From Tipula vernalis (lineage: Eukaryota; Arthropoda; Insecta; Diptera; Tipulidae): DNA of 64,000 bases. Positions within the stretch are counted from its first letter, which is position 1; the number at the start of each line of letters is the position of its first letter. The stretch spans positions 255,793,368-255,857,367 of the forward strand of contig OY282560.1 in the NCBI GenBank assembly GCA_958295665.1, read 5' to 3'. The translations under genes and the position numbers were made by a program. The notes below the pieces were generated by a model that saw only the letters and a program-made list of their open reading frames with translations, searched no databases and was not told the DNA's origin. Shown one piece after another: positions 46,615 to 56,649 of the stretch.

Positions 46615-47393
46615 AATTTCTTGATTGGCCAATTTTTTGACGTCTTGAATTGGCACATAAAATAAAAACACGTATAGTTAATAAATTTGATAAGAGATGG
46701 CGTTGTTAAATTTTACAATTTGTTTTTTACATAACAATTCTCGAAAATCAAAAAATATGGCAATAAATATTTATTTACATTTACATAGCCAAATTAAATG
46801 GAAAAATTTAGGCATAAATTGTTGGTATTAAATAAATGTAATTATGTTATAAACTAATTTCCGCACATACAATATTTTAAAAATGGACGAAAAACGTACT
46901 ACAACAGCGCCATTAATATTATGTAGGCGAAATAATAATAATAATTAATTTGTTTTTATCAATAAAAATCTATCTATGTATTTTAATATCGTCTAAAAGG
47001 TTCACACTCTTAAATAGTTTTAATATTTATCAAAAATGTCGCTAGATGACATTACCTAGTTTTATCGAATAGTCGAATTTGTTAATATTATCAAACAGGT
47101 GGCACTGCAATATTGTCATGTAAAAAACAAATTTAAATGTAAAAAACTAGAGTCTAACTAAAATCTAAAAAGAGTAACTTATATTTCATTTTATATTTGA
47201 ATAAAGGTTTTAATTGTTACAGTTATGATTTTTATTAACTTTATACTTTAATTTTTCAGTTAATAACTTATTATTGTTTGATATTTTTAAAAAGTATTAG
47301 TTTTTTACATATAATTTACATTTTTATGTAATTTACACAGTTTTTTACATTTTTTACATGTAAAATGTAAAAAATGGTTTTTTACACGAATTT
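46615..47393. repeat. Right subterminal region of the giant element
   Basis: GATAAGAGATGGCGTT at about 46691 is the inverse of the left-arm AACGCCATCTCTTATT. TTTTTACAT or ATGTAAAAA words recur near 46725, 47118, 47142 and 47307 and densely at 47340-47390. No coding sequence is seen. Confidence 0.65.
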
Positions 47394-47412
47394 GCCCAAC
47401 TGTGGATTTAAT
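47394..47412 (-). repeat. Right terminal inverted repeat and target-site duplication
   Basis: GCCCAACTGTG (exact inverse of 17564-17574) is followed directly by GATTTAAT, identical to 17556-17563. Confidence 0.8.
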
Positions 47413-47719
47413 AGGGCTGGGAGGAATTGCGCGAGACATCAAAAAGTTATATTAATAATGTAGTAAGTAATTAAATTCTGTTTTCGTATGAAATTGTGCT
47501 TTTTTAATTGCAAAATTTCATATCACAAAACTTGATTACAACAAAATAAAGTTAATTTTAGTTATGTTTGTAATATTGTTGTATCTGTTATTTTTATTGT
47601 GTTGCTTATGTAAGCAAAATTCTTTTTGTATGAATTTTTAGGGTATCCGACTTATCGAGCTTTTTAGGTAGTCTTTTTCAGGTAGTCCCATGAACTCATC
47701 GATGAATTATTGATGAAAT

Positions 47720-48440
47720 TCCCAACGAACCCGTAGATTTTAAAAGCTGCATGTATGTATAAGATTGGTGAGCATCACCAGACCTTTCCTTGGCAGTTCT
47801 TTCGAAATTTCTGCAGAAATAAGATCGTAACCAGGAGCTTTTTTCGTATTTATATAGCTTTTATCTCACGCATGTCTTCTTTTGGTGTTGTCGGACAGAT
47901 TTCTTTACTTTCTTGCGCAGCTTGTTCAGTTCTTAGCTTGGCTTCCAACCTTTGGTCTTCATGTGGTTGGAATATTTTTTCGAGGTGTTCAGCAAATTAT
48001 CGAGCGCTGTCTTCATTATTTCTAGCCCATTTCTCACCTGTTATTTTTTTTTGGCGGAATCTGCATTATAGGATTTTTAATTCTTTTGGTTGCCTCCGAA
48101 AGAGAATATTCAGTACTGTTATCATTAGTTAATTTTCTTAAATAGTTGTTGATTGATTTATCTCTCAATTCTTCGATTTCAAATTAGTTTTATCTTGGAG
48201 AGCTTTGTTTGTTGCCATACTATTCTCGCTTTTATTTTTTCTGCTAGGAATTCCCAAATTTCCATAGGGTAGTTGTTTCCCTTTCTTTTTAATTTCAGGG
48301 GTATTTTCCCAAGCTGATTGCTGTATATCATTTACAAGTTTGTGAACTTCTTTGTCTAATTCCTCCTCGATCTTTAATGGAACAATTAAGTTAATTTTTT
48401 CTTCTTACGATAGTCTAAAAAAGCATTTTCAATTAGTGCA
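47720..48440 (-). pseudogene. Jockey-type LINE fragment (endonuclease-RT linker)
   Basis: Reading the minus strand across frames gives LDKEVHKLVNDIQQSAWENT, TPEIKKKGKQLP, LRDKSINNYLRKLTNDNSTE, YSLSEATKRIKNPIMQIPPK, FAEHLEKIFQPHED, APGYDLISAEISKELPRKG and LVMLTNLIHT. This is the order seen in Jockey-clade LINE ORF2 between the endonuclease and the first RT motifs. Several stops and frameshifts interrupt it, and neither the endonuclease nor the catalytic RT motifs remain. A 125-codon plus-strand frame over it is an antisense shadow. Confidence 0.75.
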
Positions 48441-48634
48441 ATTATTTACTAGAAATGGGTTTCTTTCTTCCTGAATGATTTTTTACTTAACGTTAGAAGT
48501 ATCGGTGAATTATCAGGATTTTAGAAGTTGAGGGAATTTGGTAAAAAAGTTAGGACTAACATTTGGTGTTATAAATTATTCAAGCAATGACACTTTACAA
48601 CCTTCTTTTCATTGAGAAAGCAAACTTCCGAGTT

Positions 48635-48818
48635 ATTTATGCATTTTTCGGGTTTTCCCCCTAAATAGCAGGTAAATTTTTTTTTCCAAAAATTAAGTCA
48701 CAGGTGTATTTAAAATGAAATAATAAGCCAATTGCTTTCAAAAGTTTTGTAATTTTAGCAAAAAAAGACTCGAATTTGTAATAAAATATGTTTGCCCAAT
48801 TTTTGTTTCCCAGCACTG
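48635..48818. mobile_element. Solo end of the 12222-14078 Tc1 family
   Basis: About 184 bp match the right inverted repeat of that element (GCATTTTTCGG.GTTTT.CCC, AATTGCTTTCAAAAGTTTTG, TTTGCCCAATTTTTG), ending CCAGCACTG next to TA. The opposite end is absent. Confidence 0.75.
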
Positions 48819-49139
48819 TATATATTTACGATATTTCTCTGATTTTACCTTTTAGTCTTTTAGAAGACGGTTTGAGATTTGAAAGTTGCGAACTCTTTAA
48901 TTATAAACGTGAATTTAAAGAAACGTGCCAGTGGTGAGGCTAAAGATAGTTAACGACAAAAATTAAATTTTATTTTAAAATTAAAATTGTTTTCATCGAC
49001 AAGGTGGTTTATAGGTAAGTATAATGGCCAACATAAGACTTTTTTTCATTAACAAAAATCACTTCTTATTTTAAATATAAATAACTCAAAATTTGTCACA
49101 AAATAAGCGTTCTTTAAACCACGTGAAAGCGAAACTTAG
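48819..49139. other. Non-coding DNA
   Basis: AT-rich, nothing recognised. Confidence 0.4.
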
Positions 49140-49379
49140 TTAAACGAAGATTTTATTCCATCTTACGAAACGGCAAAACGACTGGCTATTACAAATTAGA
49201 TAAATTATCAAGGTAATCTACCTAACCAACCATTATTATATAGTGGAATAGGGATAATGTGGTCAAAATGGGAACAAAATGATGGTAATGTAGATAAATT
49301 GCTGATGCGTTACAAACCTCGTGATAATAGAATTCTAAAACCTCAAAATCATAATTATTTATATACAAATAATCAATAA
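49140..49379 (+). pseudogene. Unidentified coding remnant
   Basis: An open stretch of 79 codons is broken by one TAG. It encodes NEDFIPSYETAKRLAITN, a stop, then NYQGNLPNQPLLYSGIGIMW, SKWEQNDGNVDKLLMRYKPR and DNRILKPQNHNYLY. The residue mix looks like real protein and not random AT-rich sequence. I do not recognise the family. It may be the last exon of a host gene or a captured fragment. Confidence 0.4.
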
Positions 49380-50639
49380 GATTACACAAACAGTTGTTTT
49401 AGTTTTTTAATGTTTTGTGTGCTTTAATTTAATTATCAGCTTACATATACGAATAAAATAAAAATAATATCGATTATTTAAAATATTGGCCATCAAAAGA
49501 CACCTACACAGCATTTTTGGTTTGAATTATGGTCTGTGAAAAAGTTATGATGTGTTTTTTTTTAATTTCTAGAAGGTACATTTATCAACAACATTTGAGT
49601 GGAATGATAGTTAGTGGCCATTTTCAACAAAAACCGGAGTAATGTTGATATTATAAACATTTACAAAACGTATATGCTTTATTAGATAAGCTAATTATTT
49701 TAAAAAATTAATTCCCCCCAAATAAATTCTAATATTTTTTAATATACTTTACATCAAAAACAAATTTAATGGAAAAATGATAAATATACTCGTACCAATG
49801 AACAATTTTGTTTGCCAAAAGAAATAATAAATAAATACCACATTAAAGTAGAAAGTTTATTTATCTCATAAAGACCGGGTTATTGTCTTTAAATGTAAAT
49901 AAAATATAATAAAATAAACTCATTGATTTACATTTTAATTAATTTAAGTAATTAATTCTTTTAAATTAAATAAACAGACCACAATACATACAAATATATA
50001 TTTATAGAAGTGGTAATTTTAACAAATTTGAATTACATACTATAAAATGTATAACTCCGTTCTTCTTTGAAAACGTGTACGACAATACAAAATAAACCAA
50101 ATGGTTTCATATTACTCCTACCAAAGAAAATCGGTTAAATTTTCTGGGCACCACTGTATGAATAATGTTTATTAGTCTTATTTCCATAGACAGCGTCGAC
50201 GTATTTTTTGTCTTCAGGGATTGTTTCAAATCTTACTGAATAAATACGATCGTTCTGCGGATTGTGCATACTATACTGCGCATAGCATCAATGTATAATT
50301 TATCTTCAGAAAAGATCAATTCACGAATGCCAGTCAAGTAATGAAGATACTCTTTTAGATCGTTTTTCGCTGCAGCTAAGTAAAACTTCGTGAACTTTTG
50401 GTTTTTTATAAGGTTTCAACGATAAATGTTTTTGAAAATATTCGCTTTCGAAATATTAATTTCGAAATTTAGAATATAGCAAATATTCACGAACCGGTTT
50501 TAAAAAAATTAAACGAGAACTACAATACACACCTACGTGTCGGAGAAAATTTTCCTGAATTTTTTTTTGGTCCTGAAGTGAATTGGTAATTCGGAAATAA
50601 TACATTCAATTCTAGTAAATAACTATAATAAACAGCAAA
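49380..50639. other. Non-coding DNA with a possible Tc1-type end
   Basis: AT-rich. Positions about 50098-50156 (ending GGGCACCACTGTA) look like the end of a Tc1-type element, but no partner is seen. Further on lies the presumed 5' leader of the Ty3/gypsy remnant; no LTR pair could be matched by eye. Confidence 0.35.
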
Positions 50640-51330
50640 ATGGGATCACTTAAGCCGCCAAAGCCATTAATAATAAATAGTGACATAGATATGGCACATG
50701 AGTGGAGTGAATGGATAGACGGATACGAGTGCTATACCAAAGCCGCGAAGGTGAACACTGAATCAGCCGATATAAGATTAGCGAATTTCAAAACGGCAAT
50801 CGGACGTGAAGCAATAAGATTAATAAATAATTTGGGATTAACAGATGAGAAAAAAAAAGATTTAGACGAAATAAAGAAAAAAATTAAAAGAACATTTTGT
50901 ACCAATGCGTAATAAAACATACGAAAGATGCAAATTTCACAGGATCCGTCAACAAGAAAGTAAAGCATTTGACGATTTTTTACAAAAAATACGTGAACAG
51001 GTGCAGAAATGCGAATTCAATAATATCGACGAATTTATCACCGACCAAATCGCGTTAGGAATCCAATGTGAAAATACACAGCAAAAGTTATGGATCGAAG
51101 ACGAATTAACATTGGAAAAAGCAATTAAAATTTGTCGCGCGGCCGAAAGAGCAAATAAGCAAATTAATGACATAAATGAAGCGGGATCCTCGGCAAGGGT
51201 GAATAAAATCAACAAAGAATTCAAGTGCAAACGGTGCAATACGACGCACGGACCTAAAAGTTGCCCGGCATATAGCAAGAAGTGCTTAAAGTGCGGTGGC
51301 ACAGGACATTTTAGTATCGTGTGTAGCTAA
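50640..51330 (+). pseudogene. Ty3/gypsy gag, frameshifted
   Basis: The likely start is ATG 50640 (MGSLKPPKPLIINSDIDMAH EWSEW). A capsid-like region (KFHRIRQQESKAFDDFLQKI, CEFNNIDEFITDQIALGIQC, LTLEKAIKICRAAE) precedes two zinc knuckles: CKRCNTTHGPKSC (CX2CX3HX4C) and CLKCGGTGHFSIVC (CX2CX4HX4C). A one-base shift at about 50900 ends the first frame at 50912; the second frame runs 50905-51330. The protein would package the retroelement RNA. The shift may be decay. The position, before the capsid core, does not resemble a programmed gag-pol shift. Confidence 0.85.
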
Positions 51331-51540
51331 CATAATAATAGAAAAGAAAATGATTCAAAAAGTGAGTCAATTATAAAAAATTTCACGAAAAAAACAGAAC
51401 TCAAAAGAATAAAAAAGTTAACGTCATCGAAGGTGATAGTAGTGACAATGAAACAGAATCAACGGGTGACGAGATGGGCTTTAAATTCATTGGAAAGATC
51501 ACCACAATAAATTCAATAAGTGAAGAAAAGTGAACAGAAA

Positions 51541-51966
51541 AAGGGTGTCTCGGTAAATACGAGCTTAAAATAAGACTAGACACTGGCGCATTTTGCAATG
51601 TAATTTCAAGTAAAACGGCAAGAGCAATCGGTGCAGTCATTAAGGCAAGCGAAATTAAAAAAATTAAATCGTATGACGGCGGCCTAATAAAAGTGATTGG
51701 ACAAACTGAATTAAAGTGTCGTACCTAACGAAAACAAAAAAATATCGAGGGATTAGTGATATTTGCGGTAGTAAAAGAGGGCTTACAGACAATCCTAGGC
51801 GGCGAAGACTGCGAAAATTTGGGATTTGTGAAAAGAGTAAATCAGAAAGATAAAGTATATCAAAGGAACAGCGATACCAATAGCAGATGCATTACGCCGG
51901 GACTGCGAGATCGACGAATACGAAAGTGATGAGACTTACGCTATAAATTTAATTCACACGCCATAA
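51541..51966 (+). pseudogene. Ty3/gypsy protease and RNase H edge, internally deleted pol
   Basis: The retropepsin active site is visible as RLDTGAFCNVIS (from about 51571), with the downstream ILGGEDCENLGF motif. A stop lies at 51726-51728. The sequence then jumps straight to IPIADALRRDCEIDEYESDE (about 51870), the ADALSR-type end of the reverse transcriptase/RNase H region. The whole reverse transcriptase is missing, so this copy is dead. Confidence 0.75.
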
Positions 51967-51989
51967 ATGTCAGAATGAAAACAAATCAT

Positions 51990-52328
51990 CGCGAGTGAAA
52001 ACCAGCGAAGGTAGCCGAAATCACTGAAAATCCAAGATCGGTGATAGTCGAAACGCCGGATGGTAGAAAATATCGAAGAAACAACATTCACCTTTACACA
52101 ACAAAAGCGAAGCTACCGTCACCTATTTCCCCATCGATAGAATTCGAAGCAACAAACAACCAAATGGCCGAAAAACCACCGGTGGAAATACCATCAACGG
52201 AATCATCAACAACGGGAAATACTTCAACTGACACGGGTCAACCATCAGACAGGGAAGCGCCAGTCAAAGTCAGCGGCTATAGCAGAAAAATCAAACCTGT
52301 GGTCAAATATGACCCATCATATAGATAA
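51990..52328 (+). pseudogene. Ty3/gypsy integrase C-terminal tail
   Basis: PAKVAEITENPRSVIVETPD followed by GRKYRRNNIHLY is the classic integrase C-terminal pattern. A Ser/Thr/Pro-rich tail ends in VVKYDPSYR and a TAA (52326-52328). The integrase catalytic core is deleted. The region after the stop has a T-rich run and probably part of an LTR. Confidence 0.75.
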
Positions 52329-52700
52329 TAAATTTTTTTTTTTTTTTTCAATTTTATTTAAGAAACGGCGGACGTCATGGGATGCCATGAACTTATAACT
52401 AATACTTACAAATATATACTTACAGCTGTAAAACATAAATGTCAATAAAGCGGTCTCAGACCTACCATCGAACCTACAACACGTGTTCTCACTTACAATC
52501 ATTACAGTATAAAAAATCATTTATCCACGACTAACGTATAATATACTTTGTTTTATTTTATATTTGTTTCTTCAATTATAATGATATCCATTATTCACTG
52601 CTAGTTTATCTAGTATAGTCTCTTCTTCCATTATTCACTACTATCAAGTAAAAATTTCATTTTTGAAATTTTATCTAGGAGTCCCTTGCTATTTTCATTA
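52329..52700. other. Probable 3' LTR remnant and flank
   Basis: A T-rich run is followed by sequence of higher complexity (GGCGGACGTCATGGGATGCC, TGTCAATAAAGCGGTCTCAG with an AATAAA signal). This is plausible for a 3' LTR, but no matching 5' LTR was found. Confidence 0.4.
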
Positions 52701-52708
52701 CAATTAAA

Positions 52709-53360
52709 TTGAGACGTCAAAATGTCAACTCAGAGAGTGTAACGAAAATCGTGGCATTGTTGGAGGATGGGAGAGGCCAACGCTACATCGCTAAAAAGTT
52801 CTGGATTTTCCGTAGTACCGTACAACGTGTTCCATCGCGATTTTTCGAGACAGGGTTGTATACCAGGCGACCAGGTACATGCAGACAAAGAGTAACAAAC
52901 GTTGGAGATCACCATTTTGTAGTTTCATCAGCTCTTAGAAATCGCCACGCAACCGCTGTTGAGGCCTGCAATGAATTGTTACACGTACGTAATATAAATG
53001 TAAGCAAAAGAACAACACGGCGAAGGTTGGGAAAAGCAGATCTCTTCATACACGAAGGCCAGCCACGGGTTCAGAATTTTTCCCACAACACAGGTTTGCT
53101 CGGCTAAAATGTGCCAGGGAACATCACCGATAAACCGAGATTTTGTTTGCGGTCTCCTGATGGGCGAAAACGAGTATGACGACGACCGATGGAGCGTTAC
53201 GCTCCATGTACCTTTAGCGAAAGTGTTCGAGGCGGATCAGTCATGGTATGGGCGGGCATTTCGATGGAAGCACCAAGCTTTACCTGGCTCCTTTCGGATA
53301 TATAATGGCCGTTCGCTATATTAGCGAAATATTGTGTGGTTCAAAAGATATTTCACATGA
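52709..53360 (+). pseudogene. Tc1-like transposase, decayed
   Basis: The N-terminal part encodes IVALLEDGRGQRYIAKKF (helix-turn-helix), STVQRV, YTRRPGTCRQRVTNVGDHHF and VVSSALRNRHATAVEACNEL. VSKRTTRRRLGKADL follows, matching the Tc1 bipartite DNA-binding domain. After a frameshift near 53105 come catalytic-domain traces, including RGGSVMVWAGISMEA in a second frame (about 53228-53275). The last catalytic blocks are missing. About 53642-53674 (GGTGGTCCGTTTTCTG..CCGGTCAGTGTA) may be one terminal repeat. Confidence 0.75.
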
Positions 53361-53625
53361 TTAGACAAAATTGATATGGTAATATTTTTTAAGATTGCTA
53401 TGAATTACCTAGAATTTGGTTTTTGTTTTATTTCTCCAGCTAGTGCGGTTCAAGAGGTATTCTCATTTTAAAATTGAGTTATAAAACATGTTGTGGGATA
53501 AGATAAAAAAACTCAGCCACGTGATTAGACAAACTATGTTATGGTAATATTTTCCAAGATTGTTTTGAATGGTCATGAATTTGGTTTTTATTTCATGTTT
53601 CTAGCTAGCTCAAAAGATATTCGTA
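53345..53625. repeat. Direct repeat, about 170-bp offset
   Basis: ATTAGACAAA.T.ATATGGTAATATTTT and the following sequence to TTCTCCAGCTAG at 53358-53441 recur at 53523-53609 with moderate divergence. Non-coding. Confidence 0.6.
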
Positions 53626-53674
53626 TCAACAAAAAATGTTTTTAGGGTGGTCCGTTTTCTGTGCCGGTCAGTGT

Positions 53675-54240
53675 ATGTTCCGTAAATCTTACTTCAAAAC
53701 TTTTACTAGTTTGTCCGATTTGGAATTTAGGGTAATCATTACATATATTCTTGTAGATTCTGGTGTCTAAGGGTGTATATATGTTACGTGGTTCGAGCCG
53801 ATTCCTAATTTGAGGTTTGTTTTAAATGCCATCGTGTATCCATGTTTTTTAAAAACCTTCATTGTATTCTTGTTGATGTTGTTATTATATTCTATAATGA
53901 TGTATTTCTCTGTTTGTTCGTTTTGCTTGTTTAAAGTAGTCTGTTGTTTCTTCTAAACGTTCATTTTGTCAATTAAGTACATGTTATATCCGTTTTTAAT
54001 TGCTGTTTGTTTAATAACTTTCAGTTCTTCCGTATAGTCCTGATTGTTTATCGGGATCATGTTTAGTCTGTTTATTAAAAAAATTGAAAGCCACCATCTT
54101 TTGTTGGTATGGGTGGTTAGATGATTTGTCTATGACGTGATCCGTTTGCTTGCCTTTTCCATTCAATATATTTTGAATGTGTGTTATTTGTTAACATTTG
54201 TTATTGTAAAGTCTAATAAACAGAAAAATCGAATTCTTGA
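53675..54240 (-). pseudogene. Penelope-like element, RT end and GIY-YIG endonuclease fragment
   Basis: Across frames on the minus strand: CLLDFTITNVNK, HTFKIYWKGKQTDHVIDKSS, NHPYQQKMVAFNFFINRLNM, IPINNQDYTEELKVIKQTAI KNGYN, and finally YKNICNDYPKFQIGQTSKSF EVRFTEH. The first blocks match the 3' end of a Penelope reverse transcriptase (LD.TI, IYxKxT.TD..I.xxSxHP). The last is a GIY-YIG-type endonuclease block (FxIGQTxxSFxxRFxEH). Multiple stops and frameshifts show decay. It abuts the Tc1 relic upstream. Confidence 0.75.
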
Positions 54241-56470
54241 GTTATATCACAGCCTTTTAGAGTAAAGAGCCATAATAATAGTGACGTATTTTTTAGAAGC
54301 TTTTTTAGTGGTATAACTTTTCACTGATTTCCATAGGAATCAATAGTAAAAATGGTGTTTCTTAGCTTCAAATTTTTCAATGAAAAAAGAAAAAATATTA
54401 TAAAATGTTTATATAAAAGTTTGCTACATATCTTTAACAACAATTTACAAGAAGGCTATATTGGTATTAAGTAAATATTAGTTGCAGAAATATTAAAATT
54501 AAATTATTTCTAAAATATATTTTTAGAACTTTTATTTTGAAAAATACATCAAAGTTGGCTCTGACGAATTAAAATAATACTTGCTAAATTTATCTTTAGT
54601 TTTACTAGTGTACGTAAGATGTCTAAAATATTTACAGAAAAAATACGAACAAAAATTATTTAATCACAAAATTATCACACGTTCCTATATTTTGTGAATT
54701 TGTTTTGCTTTTCCTACAATTTTTGAACTTAAAATTTCTACAGGTGGTAATTTTTGGCACGATTTTACTAAATTTTTATGGCCATCACTGCCATCTAAGT
54801 AATGTATATTGACTTAATGACCAAACGAATTGTAGTAGTCGCTTATTTCAATTTGACCAGAATGCTGTTGTAATGAAATTTGTTTTATATTTTGGTTTAA
54901 ATAAATCAATTATTACAAGAAAATGAAACCGATTTACTTAAACGATATTCATATACGTTGAAACTCAAACATTTATGAAAGTACATATTTCAGAAATCAT
55001 AATTAAGAATTTGTAACGTTTTCATTTAAAAATTTGTCTTAGGAAAAAAAGTGATTTCCCATATGTTTTGTGTGTTTTACTATGAAAAGTTTCGTTTTTT
55101 CCTCGTTTCTAATTCCCTTATAAAACCTCAGATTTTTTGATTATGGCTCTATAAAATAGGGTGATCTGGTTATATCCGTTTTACAGAATGCCATTGGTTC
55201 AGAATGACAAACGAATATACATAGATTATTTCTTTTGTTTTAAACATGGTTTTATTAAACATTAGAAAACATTAGTGCTGACCCGCACAAGTTATAAAAG
55301 ATATTTTCCCAATTATTCAGCATCTTTCTTTGTTTTGTTATATTTAATATGATTTATGATACATTATTATTATCACTTCTTGATTATGCATATTTTCAAC
55401 CTTTTATTATTATAATTTTTTCATTGTTGATTTTCAGCTAAAGACAAATGACTATAAATCAAAGATATATATGTACATATATGGTATGGCCTTATAGTTT
55501 CAATGCCATCGGAACATTATTACATATTGTACATATTCCACATATTATGTACCATTGAACACATTCTTCAGGATACATAAAAATATATACAGAGATGGAA
55601 GTTGGTGTTGTATGGGTATTATATTTTAGCCAAAAGCCTTTTAACTTCAGCATTAATACAACATTAGTAAATTAACACAAATTATCTCAACTCAAAACCT
55701 TTTGTTTAAAATTACTGTTTACAAACGATTTCAATAAACGTTTATTGTGCAATCTTAAAAATGAAACTTAACATGACATTCAATTTAAAATGATTGATAT
55801 ATCCTTTAGTATATTATGTATGTTTACTTGTATCCTTAAATAATAAAATAACATATATGTTCCAAACCATTCTTAAATTTCAGTCAACATCGCCATTTCT
55901 CACAATAAATAAATCGAAAACGGATTCAGGACAAAAGAATACTGTTGGATCCTTCATATGTTGTATCCTATACTTAAGAACAAATCTATTTAAACATTTG
56001 ACAAGTAATTAGGTACAAATATCATCAAGCTTTTGGACTTTTTTGAAATCCCTAACTTATATTTTTTCGATATTGTGTACCATAGGAGAAGGCATAAACA
56101 CGAAATTATTTTATGACCGCATAGCTTACTATTAGTTTATATTCCTTATGAATTATTTATTCTTCTTATATAACAACGTATCTATGTACATATATGTGTA
56201 ACGTCGAATTTTTTCAACAACGTAGGTATGTTAATTTATTAAAACATCCTCCTGATTTTTTACTTTTTTTGGTTAAATCATTTTCAATGTAATTGCGTTG
56301 TGTCTTCAGTTGTGGATGTTGGTGCCAATTTTGATGGCGTTGAGAAAATTTTTCCAACTTCTTATTATCGTAAGAATTTTAACGTTTTGTACACATTTTA
56401 TAAAAGATGTCCCAGTTTCTGCAACCCAAACGAACAGGCTGGGGTTATTTCATGAGAAAAACTTGTGTTA
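54241..56470. other. Non-coding DNA
   Basis: This is 2.2 kb of AT-rich sequence with only short chance frames. About 56300-56450 is slightly more complex but is not identified. Confidence 0.4.
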
Positions 56471-56649
56471 AAACAATTAATTCAATTCAATAAAAGATTT
56501 TTATATTTATTTATTTACATCTATTCTACAGTTAAAAACTTAATGAATAGTAAAAAAAGAATTATTATAGATTAAAAAGAAATAAAAGGAATACTAACAA
56601 TACGGAACATTACCTGAAAAACCGAAAACTTTAAAAACGTAAAATGAGA

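Larger units (their letters stand above)
17564..47404. mobile_element. Giant hAT-like non-autonomous element carrying a satellite array
   Basis: This 29,841-bp segment begins CACAGTTGGGC (17564-17574) and ends with the exact inverse GCCCAACTGTG (47394-47404). It is flanked on both sides by the identical 8-bp GATTTAAT (17556-17563 and 47405-47412). hAT transposases create 8-bp target-site duplications and use short terminal repeats of the CA(G/C)..TTGGGC kind. Subterminal DNA at both ends is packed with TTTTACATG/CATGTAAAA and GTAAATTACA words, as expected for transposase-binding repeats. The order inside is foldback repeat, host-gene chimera, inverted-repeat arm, 169-bp satellite array, opposite inverted-repeat arm, foldback repeats and an exon fragment. 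No hAT transposase is seen, so mobilisation would need an enzyme from elsewhere. The array may have expanded after insertion of a smaller element. Confidence 0.75.

Noticed and set aside
17564..47404. Polinton/Maverick or giant viral integration as the explanation for the large unit
   Set aside because: No DNA polymerase B, integrase, ATPase or capsid genes are present. The ends and the 8-bp duplication fit hAT instead.
47755..48132. 125-codon plus-strand ORF
   Set aside because: It is antisense to a Jockey LINE fragment readable on the minus strand and has no protein family character of its own.
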